Shown here piece by piece: positions 12,094-24,292 of a stretch of DNA of 64,000 bases. Location: assembly GCF_963583255.1 (NCBI RefSeq), contig NC_084804.1, forward strand, positions 33,024,953 to 33,088,952, written 5' to 3'. The position numbers and the translations under genes are program-made. The first letter of the stretch is position 1; each line of letters starts with the position of its first letter. The stretch is from Pyrus communis. Taxonomy: Eukaryota > Streptophyta > Magnoliopsida > Rosales > Rosaceae. The notes beneath the pieces were generated by a model that made no database searches, was not told the origin of the DNA, and worked only from the letters and a program-made list of their open reading frames with translations.

Positions 12094-12640
12094 TGGATCC
12101 GAAACAAGGTTTCCAATTTCCATTCCAAAATTTTAGATTAGATTGGTTTGGATCGAATCGTAGTTTCTAAATTTGGAATCGAAGTAATTTCGGAATTTTT
12201 ATAACACAATCTAATTTCATATGTTTTACAAAAAGTTTCATATATGCATTTATTCTTATTAGAGAATGAGTACATGAATAAAATGCAAAAGTTAATTACA
12301 AACTACATAATATTAATAAATAATTATAATAAAAATGGGATATATTTTTCAGTAGAATGAAATTCAAACTTTTTGAAAAAATTCAAACCAGAAATTCGAA
12401 TATTTTCAGAATCGTTAAATACATTCCAATTTTAAAAAAAAATGCAAAGCTGACAATACACATGAATAATATAAAAAAGTTAATTTCAAATTACATAATT
12501 CTAATAAATAAAAATAATAAAAATGGGGATTTTTTTTTTTTAGTGGAATAAAATTGAAACTTACAGGAAAAATTCAGATAAAAAATTCGAGAATTTTTAG
12601 AATTGTTAAATGCATTCCAATTTCAACCTAAATTATTAGG
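12094..12640. repeat. AT-rich degenerate tandem repeat (~188-bp unit, two copies)
   Basis: Segments starting near 12270 and 12458 share AAAAGTTAATT(A/T)CAAA, AATAATAAAAATGGG and the phrase GTTAAATRCATTCCAATTT (12413 and 12605). Spacing is about 187-192 bp. The left part (12094-12190) has repeated GGATCCGAAAC/GGATCGAATCG words. It lies between two convergent genes. Small open frames here are by-products of AT-rich repeats. Confidence 0.6.
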
Positions 12641-12885
12641 AATAACTTAGATTGACACAACGCTGGTAGTGGCAGCAACGGTAGTGACAGTGATATGACT
12701 TGATGGTAATGGTGTTGGCAGTCGTACTCAAGAAAGATGTGAGTTTGCACATTCCGCCACAATACCATACCATTACACAAGCTTGAAGTGCAAATTCAGA
12801 ATCATTCATGAAGAATCAAAGATTGAATTGAAGCACAAGTGAAACCTAGGAGGATCCGACAGATAGTAGGACGTGAAATCAAACA
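12641..12885. other. Intergenic spacer between convergent genes
   Basis: Contains a short GGTAGTGGC/GGTAATGG triplet-like patch near 12665-12720 and otherwise unremarkable sequence. No gene seen. Confidence 0.4.
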
Positions 12886-13405
12886 TTTATTGAGAGTTTG
12901 AGTTGTTCTAAACAAGCACACATACAAGAACTGCCTTGTTTGGCAAAAACATTCTGGACATCTCAAAAAAATACATACGACCTGCGATAGCAGCAGCTAT
13001 TCTCAATAATTACTGCACAGAACGACGACGTTTTAAAATATGAAACCCCTTATTCGGAAAGTGAATATAAATTTATGAAATCAATACTAAACCCCTTTAT
13101 CTTCTCATTGGATTACAGACAGACCTCAAATACAATCCCCCTTCCAAAATCCATGTATCAAAGAATTAATGAACACTTTGCAAAACAAATTCATGTGTCA
13201 GATCCAGTCCCTTTGTATCTACACGCCACCAACCGGCCACGATTTGCTCTAACCGCGAAGATTTATCCTTTACGAATACAAACTGTTTGAAACAACTTTA
13301 CCTTCCTTCGGTCGCGCACTTGGAACTTGGATCCTTTTTTGGTTTTCTGTCCAAACAGCTTTTCTACGGAACTCACTGTCTAAGCCTTCTTCTCTATAGC
13401 GTATC
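12886..13405 (-). other. CESA6: Probable 3' untranslated region of the cellulose synthase gene
   Basis: Lies directly downstream of the minus-strand stop codon at 13408-13406. An AATAAA polyadenylation signal on the minus strand falls at 12891-12886, which would give a 3' UTR of about 520-540 nt. Other AT-rich signals nearby could serve, so the exact end is uncertain. Confidence 0.45.
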
Positions 13406-15630
13406 TCAGTTACAATCCAGCCCGCAAACTTCCAGTACAATGCCACCTTTATTCACAAATGGATTGATTCGCACCCACAGCAGGGAGAATATGGATGCCA
13501 GAAGAATTGACCACACCACAATGATGGTCGGAAGCCTCTCTTGTCTTCCCACCAAACCTTTTAGGAACGGGTATAGATGGACGATGACCCAAATGGCAAA
13601 GAACAGCCTACCAAAGAGAGGACCCCATGTTTCGTAACCATTGTTGATGGCATCCGAAATTCCAACTACGACTCCAATTATGTTTATGATCAATAAGGTC
13701 ATGGGCGGGATCAAAAGTGACGTCCACTTGAAGAGGTATAGGTCGGAAAACTCTCCATCATCTGCTGCTTTTGATGTGACAGTGAAGTTTGTGTTCACAC
13801 CACCCAAAACCTTGAGCAGACCCTGGATGAGTGCGAAGAAGTGTGATGACGCACCTCCAATCACCCAGAACTGTTCATTCCTCCACCAGTCGTGGATGCC
13901 AACATGTCCCCACTGCATCTCAAGTATGCTCGTTGCAGCGATGGACAAAAAGAGAGCCATAAAAAGGATGCTGGCATAGTTGCTAATCTGTTAATCAGTG
14001 AAAGCCAATATTAGCTGAAAGCATTGCAACAGAAATCCAGCAAGCACAGTAATTCAGGTTTGGCCTTTTGAAAAATATGTTCCCTGAAATTTAAAGGTTT
14101 TGTTACATATGTATATATGTGAAGGGAAAATTACCTCAGGGACAATAAATTTCCCAGTAAGGAGACAGACAGCTGGCAAGGAACAGTAGGCAAGCAAGGG
14201 GATGGATGTCAAAGGATAAACAACTGAGTTTATATAAGAAAAGCGCTCCAACCATTTCAAACCACACCCATATCCATACCAAATAGGACAATGCCTGCTC
14301 AACAAAATTTCAACAGATCCCAAAGCCCACCGAAGCACCTGGTGAAGCCGATCTGACAAGTTAATAGGAGCAGAACCCTTGAATGCAGGCCTCTTGGGCA
14401 TGCAATACACGGATCGCCAACCATGACAATGCATCTTGAATCCTGTTAGTATATCCTCTGTAACAGAGCCATAGATCCAACCAACCTGGAGCGTAATTAA
14501 GATTTAGAAAACAGAAAAATGCCATACATCGAATTTTAATCACCCAAGTCATTCACTAGTCAAATTTCATAAACAGTTCCGCATACCTCTTTCCCCCATT
14601 CCGATTTATCTTCGTAGCCACAACTAATGACGTGGATGGCTTCTTTCAAGAGTGATGCAGAACTTGTTCCCTTTGGAACTCCACCATCTTCCATAAGTGT
14701 CGAGGCAATGAAAACCGGCGACTGTCCAAACTTTTTCTCAAATTTTATTTGGGGAATCAGGGATGCCTTTTCATTATCTATTCCTGCAAAAGGTTTCAGT
14801 AGCAAAGTAAATGTCTGACTTTAAGACAACCAACAGCATACAAAAATCAAAGTAGTAATCGACATTCACAAGTATATTGAGCAAATGAAATTCAAGATTA
14901 GTCTGTAACAAGATAAAAACTACGGTAGCCATGGAAACAACTCCTTACCTTCAATCCCCTCCTGAATATTTTCTAGTGCGTGTATCTGCTTTGAGGTATC
15001 CTTGGTCTTCTTCTTTTTATCGTTTGACTTGGATTTCTTGTTTTTCTTTCTAGATCCACAACACATGCAGCACCATTTTGGCCAACAATTACAGGTCTTC
15101 CCTGGTGGTTTTTTCTTGGTAGGAGCATCAAATCCATAGAGTGCCTGCCTTCGGAAGACACACCCAGTTCCGACGTAAATGGGCCCTTGGATCCCATCTA
15201 AACCTTTCATATTGATCTGCATTCAAATTATGAAATAGATTTAGCTTCTGTTACAAAAAAATCATGTTTTTGAAACTGCTGGCACACCTACTTTTAGATT
15301 ATAATAAACAAACAAACAAACAACGTCCTTACATCAAAGAATACAACGTTGCGATTTGAGTATCTATCGTGAAGATCAATCCCATCAAATCTTTGAGGAA
15401 ACTGCACGTAACAGATCTTCTTTCCTGACTGGGGGTCCATCATGAAGCACATTGCTTCACGAAGAGCTTTGCTGTTGTTTATGTAGTGATCACAGTCAAC
15501 ATTCAGTATGTAAGGAGCATTTGAGATGATTGCTGATACCCGCACCTTGATATAGTCAACACGTCAATAACAATTTGACAAATCAAAAAATAAGAGTTCT
15601 TAACTTATATAGGAGGTGTATGTGTGTGTG

Positions 15631-15676
<46 letters not shown>

Positions 15677-16685
15677 ACTACCAGAGAATTCATAGCTCCA
15701 GCTTTCTTGTGATGGTCAAAACCCGGTCTCTTTTCACGAGACACATAAACCAGACGTGGTAATTCATTTCCTTCTACATCACGAACCCCATTTTGACCAA
15801 GGAAAACCTGAAAAAAATGATAAATCTTAGAAATACTAAATAACGTATAATGTGTATAGGAAAAACACTCGGATTTGCTCTTCAACATGAATGTATTAAT
15901 GAACTGCCCCTCACCTGAATCATCCCAGGATGATCCCTGACATTATTTCCAGGCCATGGAGTCCCGTCCTGCATTGTCCAACCCTCCTCAGGGACTTTCT
16001 GCGCTGTTGCGACCAACAAATTTATCCGAACCTTAAACTCTTCATACTCCCTCTGTACCAAAAAAATGACACCACCAGATCAGAAACGTCATCATCCAGC
16101 ACCAAGCAAAAGTCCCTCTATAATTTAGGCAAGGAAATATTATGAAAAATATTTTTGTTTGGGTATGAAAGCTTAGAAAAAATGGTTGTCTTTTGTATCA
16201 ACAGTCAGTGACACCTATCCTGATTCATTTTGGATTACTTATCAAAGAATAATACAAATACATGAAGAAGGCTGTTAACCTTAATGGCTCGACGTTCCCT
16301 AACAAATGTCGGATCAACTTTGTCTCTCAGATAGTCAACTTTTTGAACAAAATACCACTCTGGGGCACGGGGTTCAATGCTGTACTTCTTGCAGAATGGA
16401 ACCCACTTTCGTGCAAACTCAGATGTCTCTGAGAGGGCTTCAAACGTAAGCATTGCAGCACCATCATCTGATACGTAACATGCAACTTTGTCAACCGGAT
16501 AATCTACAGCAAGGATGGACAGAACCGTGTTTGCTGTGATAAGTGGAGGTTCCTTCATAGGATCAACAGTACTAACAAACACATCTAGATCAGCCAACTC
16601 AGATGGCTTCCCTTCTTTCTCATACCTAAACAAAAAATTTCACAGTATTAGAACAGATATTTCAAAAAGCTGCATACAATTGAGA

Positions 16686-16746
<61 letters not shown>

Positions 16747-19048
16747 GTGGCTACCTCAGTGATAATCGATCAAGGTATGTTTCTCTCTCAATTGGATACC
16801 ACTTAGGAAACTGATCCAATATCCATGACATGGCAAACCAAATCTCACATATTATAGAAGTCAACCAGAGTCCATAGGCATTGTTGACCGGGTGGAGAAT
16901 TCTATAGTGAAAAAAGAGGCCAAGAACTGTAAGACGGAGTAAGATTACCATCCTATAAGGATTTATCTTGCTCGAAGAAATAGGCAACTTCCTCGAAAGC
17001 GGCTGCCTGCCTTCATCCATCCTGTAAAAACAGATAGTAAAATCATCAGCCTTCTTTGGTTCAAACATAATTATAACACTTAGTAATGACGGAGCTTAAG
17101 TTTTAACCTTATGCCAACAAGGACAGTAATATTGCACCACTTGGATTCTCCACTAACATGCATGACAGTAAGTTCTTTTCGTCGAAAACTTATTTCCAAT
17201 ACCTACTAATGATTAACCAATTATATTCTAAACCCTCCGTTTTGATTCATATCAAGTAACAACATATTCTTCCCTCCCCAATTGATTTAAACAGGATAAA
17301 TACAAAAATAGTAAACTAATAAAACACATAACCAATCTCTAACACCTAAATAATACAATTTCACACAATAAGATCTAAATCATAATAACAAATCAAAACT
17401 GAATCTAATTCATATAATCATTTCACATTTAACTTTATGAATAAAATAACAGGATAGTCACAGGAATATCAACGTATTCTAAATGAACACCTACTTTGGT
17501 AAATCAGGATCATCCGGCTCTCCGTTATTATCTCCACCATTATTTCCTCCTTGGTGCTTCACCACCTGAAGTTTTTCATTTTGCTTCTTCTTCCAGTCCT
17601 CCATTCTCTCCTTCCATGCAACAGTTCCATAACCATACACAGCTAAGTCTTTCTTAGGATCCATGGGCCTCGGTGGAACTGCATCATCAAGGCCACAATC
17701 ACTCGATCACACTCTAAGAACGATTAAAGCATATTCAACTGCCACAAAAATTGTTGCGAATTTAATGAACTTACAGGACATAGAGGGATCAGAAGATGGC
17801 ATTGGATGAACTCGTTTTCCACGACTCATAAATGGAGGAACAATAAGAGCATGCTTATCAGAGGCAATTCCAACATCCTTCACCAAACAAAAAAAATTCA
17901 ACTTGTCAAACAGGGATCAATTAGTGCAATTGCTGACAAAGAGAACATGAAGCAGTTAAACCAATTCACCTCTTGGCCATAGGTCAGCAAAGGGATCTCG
18001 GAAGCAACAGAGGCAGAGTCGAACTCTGCTGGTGTGCTAATCCCTGAACCATTGATGTGGGAACCCCGTCCAATGTTAAGGCGAGCAGCCAGCACTGCCT
18101 CAGCAATGCTGTGAGGATCTCTCCTCTCATTGCTTGCAATATCAAACTCATTCTCCAAATCATCAATGTCATCCTCTTCTTCGTCGCCTTCAACTCTTGG
18201 ACTCCCTATCAAAAAGATGCATCTTCAGCATTCCTTTTTCGAGAATCAACGTGAATGCTCGGAATTAATATTGCGGAAAAAGGGGAAAGACTCACCTTTG
18301 ATGCGCTTGTATCGGGTTTTGCATTGTGGGCAAGCTTGATTGCCCTCGCGTCTTTCGTACTCATAGCAAGATCTACAAACGGGGAATGCGCATTCATTGC
18401 AAGCAACAAATGGCTCCCCATCCACTGTAATCTCAATCTCATCTCCACAGATCTGGCAAATCTGCCCACTGAGTTCTTTAACAGATGTTACCTGCAATTC
18501 GTAAAGTTCCAAAACGTTACCAATCTCTGTCAGATCAGCAAGATTAAAACAATAAACAAAACAACAAAAACCAAGAGGGCAAGAAATCCTAAAACCCTAA
18601 CTGGTAGCTGATTTGCTACAAAATTAACTGTTTCAGAAACAAAATTGCAGGCTTTATAGAATGGAGACCCCTTAAATCCATATATACTGAAAGACCCTCA
18701 ACCAATTAATGTAATTGCGGCTTGTAAATCTCAGATGAAAGAGTAATTTTGCTTCAAATAACTATCAAGAGGTAGAAAATAACAGAAACCCAGTAGAATT
18801 TCAGGATCTAACAAATGTAGGGAGAGAGGGAGAGGGATAGAGGATGAGCAAAAGGGCATCTGCAAAATGTAGAAGTGTACAGATTTGGAAGGCTGTTAAC
18901 ATTTTGCAGTAGCAGAAATTGAGAGGTTGAGTGGGGAAGGGAGAGAGAGAGAGAGAAAAGGACTTACTCTTGAAACCTCATCAGCATTGATGAGAACAAA
19001 CTCATTCCTATTGTGAGAACCTGCAATAAGCCTTCCTTTGGTATCCAT
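13406..19048 (-). CDS. CESA6: Cellulose synthase A catalytic subunit, CESA6 clade (UDP-forming)
   Basis: Plasma-membrane glycosyltransferase 2 that polymerises UDP-glucose into beta-1,4-glucan within the cellulose synthase rosette. Fourteen exons (minus strand): 19048-18968, 18491-18296, 18205-17970, 17877-17775, 17678-17495, 17021-16755, 16625-16280, 16052-15915, 15807-15682, 15545-15333, 15216-14949, 14783-14587, 14485-14135, 13987-13406. They join to 3288 nt, 1095 aa, with no stop or frameshift. Seen: RING-type zinc finger with eight Cys (39, 42, 58, 61, 66, 69, 81, 84); two N-terminal membrane helices (about 291-340); catalytic DDG (409-411), DCD (576-578), TED (794-796) and QVLRW (834-838); Cys/Lys-rich class-specific region about 660-710; and several C-terminal membrane helices. 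The N-terminus [20 protein letters not shown] is typical of the CESA2/5/6/9 group, which in Arabidopsis serves primary-wall complexes with CESA1 and CESA3. Oddity: Ser68 stands where CESA zinc fingers normally have Pro (CRSC rather than CRPC). CESA6 versus CESA2/5/9 would need a tree. Confidence 0.97.
15620..15676. repeat. Compound (TG)n(TA)n(GA)n microsatellite in CESA intron 9
   Basis: Consecutive TG, TA and GA dinucleotide runs of roughly 10, 20 and 26 bp. On the transcribed strand it reads (TC)n(TA)n(CA)n just inside the intron donor. Likely length-polymorphic. Confidence 0.95.
16688..16746. repeat. (GA)n microsatellite in CESA intron 6
   Basis: About 59 bp of GA repeats interrupted once (GGAG). 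It reads (TC)n on the coding strand and sits a few bases downstream of the exon 6 donor. Confidence 0.95.
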
Positions 19049-19740
19049 AGCTGATAGCCCTTACTCACACTACACAATCTGAGAGCCTTCAATCTCTCTC
19101 CAAATAGATAAGAGAGAAAGAGAGGAGAGAGAGACAGACCCACTTCAGAGGACCATTTCCTCTGCCTTTCTTCTTCTTCTCTCTCCCTATGCGTGTTGCT
19201 TAATTTGGTCCTCCCTCTCCCTTCTCAGGCACCCACTACAAGAAACAAAACCCCCACATTACACAATGAATAAAAAACACGGCTTTACAGACAGAGTAGA
19301 GAGAGAAAATAGAATGAGTGATTATAAAAAAGGATGAGAAATTAAATAAATTAAAAAAATAAAAATAAAAATAATAAAAAAAGGGTTTTGTTAGTGAGCA
19401 ATGAATGATTCTTTTCTTGAGAGAGAGAGAGAGAGAGAAATGTACACAGAGAGAGACTGAGTCGTCTAAGAAATTGGCTGTCTTGAAAAGAAAACTCGGT
19501 GGCTTTCGATCTGTGACACGGTTTGCTTCCAAATTATAGAGAGGAGAGATTAAAAAGAAAACTTTTTTCACTTCTAGAGAGAGAAAGAGAGAGAGGAGAG
19601 GGAGAATCTGGAAGTGGGGGAGTTGAAATTCAACACCAAAACACAGAAGGGACGAGATAGGGACCGAAACGAGAGGAGGGGTAGAGAGAGATGAGAGATC
19701 AGGTTCTTCAGTACATTGATGAATATATAACTGGATATAC
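19049..19740 (-). promoter_or_regulatory. CESA6: CESA pyrimidine-rich leader and possible TATA box
   Basis: On the coding strand, upstream of the ATG, there are repeated CT/TC tracts (for example around 19090-19180, 19420-19440 and 19575-19700). A TATATA box-like sequence lies on the minus strand at about 19731-19723. If it is used, transcription would begin near 19.69 kb and the leader would be about 650 nt, possibly with an intron. CT-rich leaders are common in strongly expressed plant genes; the start itself is inferred. Confidence 0.4.
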
Positions 19741-20076
19741 TCACTCTTAATTAATTAACCCAAATAAATAAATAAAAATTGGGATTTTGGGTGGGCCCAG
19801 GATTTGATTATGGAGGCCAAGGCAGCAGTGGTGGTGGTGGGGCGGAGGGGGTGCCCCACCGGAGTGTCGGTGGCGGAGCAGGGAGGAGGGTGGGGGAAGG
19901 GGTAGTTATGTAAAATCATAGACAGAAAAATAAGAAAAGAGTTGTTGGGTTTTTGGTGTGTGCGTATGCAACTGTCGGTGGCTTAGGTGGATGTGGTCCG
20001 ATTCGATTCGATACGAGATATCTCTCTTTCTCTTCCCACTGTCCGTCACGGTTTCGGTCATTCGGTGTGTTGTCAA

Positions 20077-20121
<45 letters not shown>

Positions 20122-20609
20122 GATGAGGAAGAATAAGCTGAGCAGTCTCTTCTGTTTGACAAAAGCACAGTATTACTTGGGTGAGTGTCACGTGCGACTC
20201 GTGCAGCTGGTGACCGAAAAAGGGTAAGGTCCGGTAAATTCTCGCGATAAATTAATGAGAATCTGCTCTGCTCTCTAAAAAGAGGTTAACAAGACCAAGT
20301 GGTGGCCATCTATTGCCTTGCTGTCTGTCTACCTTCCTTTAAATTTTTATTTTTATTTATCAGATACATTAAGAAATGTTTTGTTTATAATGATTTTTTT
20401 TATTTTATTAAGTCTTGTTTATACTTTCTTTGCTTGGTTAAGGTCGTTTGTAAACTTTACCTAAATGAGAGTAAATTTTATTTTATGCAACAATAGTCGT
20501 CTATATAAGTTGAACTCATAATATTTTTCATGAACTTGACCAAATGAATTTACCATAATGAGAAAGCGAGTTTGTTAGGCTCATAGATAGAAAAGCACAT
20601 TGACACTTA
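19741..20609. other. Distal CESA upstream region
   Basis: Contains a GGTGGTGG-rich patch (19828-19900), a GA microsatellite and AT-rich sequence from 20340 on. No supported gene; the open frames around 19916-20227 only cross the GA repeat. Confidence 0.4.
20079..20118. repeat. (GA)n microsatellite
   Basis: An uninterrupted GA run of about 40 bp upstream of the CESA leader. Confidence 0.95.
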
Positions 20610-20715
20610 GGCTTGACGCATCAAATTAATACCTAAGCAATCCAAATGGAAGTGTAACGTTCGGCTTGACGCGTCAAATTAACAAACTAAGTAATCTAAA
20701 TGTAAGTGCAACAGT
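20610..20715. repeat. 53-bp tandem repeat, two copies
   Basis: GGCTTGACGCRTCAAATTAA begins at 20610 and again at 20663, and both copies run on into CTAAGYAATCYAAATG.AAGTG. Short minisatellite-like duplication. Confidence 0.8.
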
Positions 20716-21262
20716 CACACGTACTTCTAATGAGACATTTTAGATTGTGTTCAGTAAAAAATTGAAATCAGTTTGGCCTGTATCAGCAATGGCAAGAAGC
20801 GTTATGAATTAATCTATCCATCTGAAATACAATGCGGAGTTGGCAAGCTAATGAAACCCTTCTCTATGTCTATGCCCTACTTTGTACACCCTTTTACTTT
20901 ATTCTGCATCTTTGCCCAAAAAAAACCAATATGATTGATGTTTTTGTTAAACGAATTGTATTTTTCTTTAAGTGTTATCATTGTCTATTCCAAAGGAAAT
21001 ATTGGCTTATTCCTTTACAAGTAAACATTCTTATATTCATACTAATCACAGTCCTATATGTGTGCATAAAATTTTCCTTTATATTTTTTTATCAATTATT
21101 TTATATATAAGTCAAACTGTTACTTGAAAGAATGAGAAAATTGAGGAATGAGCCAACTACGGTATAAATTTGCATATTTGATCCACGACCAAAAGGAAAA
21201 ATTGTTTGCATCTTTGATCTAAACTCATTTCATCTCATTAAATTGGATGAGTCTTAGCGCCA
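20716..21262. other. AT-rich intergenic DNA
   Basis: No gene or recognisable element. The open frame at 20832-21110 encodes a Phe/Ile/Cys-rich low-complexity peptide expected by chance in this composition. Confidence 0.4.
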
Positions 21263-22022
21263 GTTTGAGATTGTTTTGCTTTAAAATAAAGCTACATTTG
21301 TTCTGCTTTAAAAATAATCTGTTGTAATATAAAGTAGTTGAAAATTTGATAAATTGTACTTTAAAAAGCGTTATGTATGAAAAAAATTGTAAAAGCATTA
21401 GTAAATTTTAATATAAAAGTGATTAATTGTATATAATGACAGTAATAAACATGATCGTAGGGATGATGTCGTGGCACAGGCAATGGTGATGGTGGTGGTG
21501 GTAGCTGAAAGGGTGGAACATAGTGGTACTGCCAATAATTAGGTGAGACCATTGGAGTGTAGACCTAGCATTGGTGGCAACATAAGTTGTGGTGATTGTG
21601 ATGGTGGTGGTGACAGCGGCAACAGTGGTGATTATGTGATGGTGTCATGTTGGTGGTTTGCAGTCGTAGGTGGTGGCAAAGATGGTGGTGTAGCAGAGGG
21701 CACGACAGTAGTGATGGAAACGACAATGGTGGGGGTATGGTGGTGGTTAGGGTTGCAAATTGGCTCGAAATAGTTCAAAATTGTATCGGGTTAAGCATGT
21801 GTTTGGCTCATCGAAGCTCGGTTTCGTGAAAGAATTGAAAATACTCGTTAAAGGCTTAACTCCACTTTTTATGAAAGTAGCTTTTCAAAGCAATTTTAAA
21901 AGTTGTTGTTTGAAGGTCATTACTTTGAAAATAAGTAGAATATTTTATTTTTACTAAACACTTTTTATGCTTAACTTTGAAGTAAAACAGTTTTTTTTTG
22001 TGAGAAAAACAATACCAAACGG
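21263..22022. mobile_element. Possible TIR element enclosing a degenerate GGT-triplet tract
   Basis: The left end (GTTTGAGATTGTTTTGCTTT, about 21271) and the inverted right end (about 21977-22020, reading GTTTGGTATTGTTTTTCTC on the minus strand) are similar, as in MITEs with GTTTGG...ATTG termini. Between them, 21470-21760 is rich in GGT/GTGGTGG triplets and produces spurious Gly-, Val- or His-rich open frames. Whether the triplet tract belongs to the element or is a later insertion is unknown. Confidence 0.35.
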
Positions 22023-22062
22023 ACCTTTAAACTGCCACTTAAAACATACATTTTTTTGGGGA

Positions 22063-22936
22063 CACTTTGGATGCAATCCTTAGCTATCAATATTTTTTTA
22101 CTGAAATCTTGTTAGTTCTTAGTTTTTGATCGAAGTCCCTGACATTAACGTAATAATGTAAGTTAGTATATTTTTTAAATTAAAATTAAAAATTGACATT
22201 TGTAATTGTTTATATTAATGGGATTTTAAATAAAACCCATAATTTGTGGGATTAAAAATAATAAGATATAAATTATACTCTCTATTATATTGTGTGCGTG
22301 TATATATATATACATATATATAGGTACATTCACCAAAATTAACAAAAAAAAGTTATTGTACCAAAACATGGGTACATTCTTCAAAACCACATAAAAAAAA
22401 TATCAGGCTTAATAACATTAATAAATTTCTTCGATCAAACTTGATATGGATACATTCTCAAATCAGTGAAAAAGAATGTACCCATATAAGTTTATAAATG
22501 GATTAAAAAATTTGAATGGATTTTATATTAAAAAAAGGGTACATTTTACATATAACAAATTGGTATATTTAAGAATAGGTACTTTTTAGATTTTTTTTTT
22601 TTAAAAAAAAAAAATTGAAAATTTATATGAATGGGTACATTTAAGATTAAAAATTTGAGAATCTTTTTTATAAAAAAAATTAAAAAAAATAAAACTAATA
22701 GGTACAAACTTAATCTAATTTTATTTTTTATTATGTTGGAAATGTTTGAATTGAAAATTAATTAGGAATTTAATAAGGTGTGAGTACTAACCCCTAAATT
22801 AATTACTAATTTTTATATTAAAAAATTATGTAATAAACATGTAAATTCATTATACATTAATACTATAGACTTCAATCAAAATTTGAAAATTAATAAGGTA
22901 TCTGTCAATAAACATTAGGAAATAGGGACCGGATAC
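22063..22936. mobile_element. Non-autonomous TIR element with reiterated GGTACATT motifs
   Basis: Imperfect inverted ends of about 80-90 bp: TTTTTGATCGAAGTCC...ACATTAACGTAATAATG on the left (to about 22157) and its diverged reverse complement on the right (from about 22845). The interior is extremely AT-rich and repeats GGTACATT or GTACCCAT several times (22323, 22371, 22475, 22547, 22635). There is no coding capacity. The ends suggest a Mutator-like or similar MITE; no target-site duplication could be defined. Confidence 0.45.
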
Positions 22937-23603
22937 TAAATTTGCTTTTTTTATATTTTATTTTATTTATCAAACTTAAAACCTACAAGTGATGAACTTT
23001 TTTTATCCATTAAATTATAATCTTCTTTAATAACGAAGTTATCATCCAACATATGAAATATAATTGAAACGGTATATATAAATAATTTGTGTAAGTTAAA
23101 AGATAGAGAAAAAAATATTATAGAACAAAAATATTGTTGTGAAAAATTAATAACTTAAGTGATTAATAACATTTATTCGTGCATCAAATGTATTCAGTTG
23201 AAAATATAAATAAAAAGCAAAGAGACATATAAATAAGGGGCATGCAAATGCGGAATTAATTTCTTCACCTAAAGACTGCCGACTACGTACGAGCATTCTG
23301 TCAACCTTTTTTCTAACTTGGCAGAAGGACAATTAATGTGATAATCTAACTTGAATAAGGTTGGTGGGTGCTCAATTCCATTATTCTTTTTTCATAAATT
23401 ACCTCAAGTCAACACCGTATATCTATATTTAGTCCATACCACTTTCACCCTCCATCATGACTCAAGATCATGATGGTTCTTTCATTCCTTACCATTTTAA
23501 CTTTTTTACGAGTAATATTAGGTAGACTAATTTTTTAGATTGTGTTTATAAATCATGTGATTTGTTATTAATATAATATAATATAAAATGTGATCTAATT
23601 GAG
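22937..23603. other. AT-rich intergenic DNA
   Basis: No gene recognised. A short ORF on the minus strand (23147-23332) has no recognisable motif. Confidence 0.4.
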
Positions 23604-24055
23604 TAAATTGTAGTAATGATATCTCAACTAAAAATTCATGACCATTGGTCCATTAACTCATCAAAACATGCAGTTATAGTCTTTTTCGTCAACTCCGTTA
23701 GAACTTCCGTCAAAATGAGTCACATGTCATACACGTGAGGCTGAATCAAAGGGCAAATATTTAAAACCAATGGTGAAAATTTGTATCAACGGTTCCTCAA
23801 CTTTAATCCAATTGAAGAAATTGTCCATCAACTTTAACCAAATTAGAGCGATTGTCTCTCAACTTTAACCTAACTATAGCAATGATCTTTCAAACATGGC
23901 TCATTTTGACGAAATTCTAACGAAGTTGACAAAATGGACCATAGCTACATGTTGTGATATGTAAAGGGACCAATGATCATTGATTTTTAATTGAGGGATC
24001 ATTGTTCCAATTAAGTTAAAATTAAGAGACTATTGCTACAATTTTGTCGATTTAA
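23604..24055. mobile_element. Palindromic MITE-like element with 31-bp internal repeats
   Basis: The left arm (about 23604-23730) and right arm (about 23885-24052) are imperfect inverted repeats. For example GTCAACTCCGTTAGAACTTC on the left corresponds to GAAATTCTAACGAAGTTGAC on the right. In the loop, CAACTTTAAYC starts at 23798, 23829 and 23860, giving three 31-bp tandem units. No coding capacity. Probably a non-autonomous DNA transposon; superfamily unknown. Confidence 0.6.
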
Positions 24056-24292
24056 ATTGATGGTCTCCATAGCTTAACCCTTTCTATACTTGTGAGGAAC
24101 AATTAAAATTCATTGTACACATTTTTAAGGAAAAAAAGTTACTAGTTTAAACAGATAAATGTACCCATTTGGTAGTTACTTGTTTAAAGAATGAATAGGG
24201 TAGTTTAGTAGATTAATTGCGTTGTTTACTTGGTTGTTTTAACTAATTTGGTGGAATCTTTTTTTTTTTTTTTGGGTCAAATTCAAATGTAA

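Noticed and set aside
13287..13979. Plus-strand ORFs of 116 and 112 codons
   Set aside because: They are antisense shadows of the last CESA exon.
21543..21829. Gly/Val-rich ORFs on the plus strand
   Set aside because: Produced by a degenerate GGT-triplet tract; no start context or homology evident.
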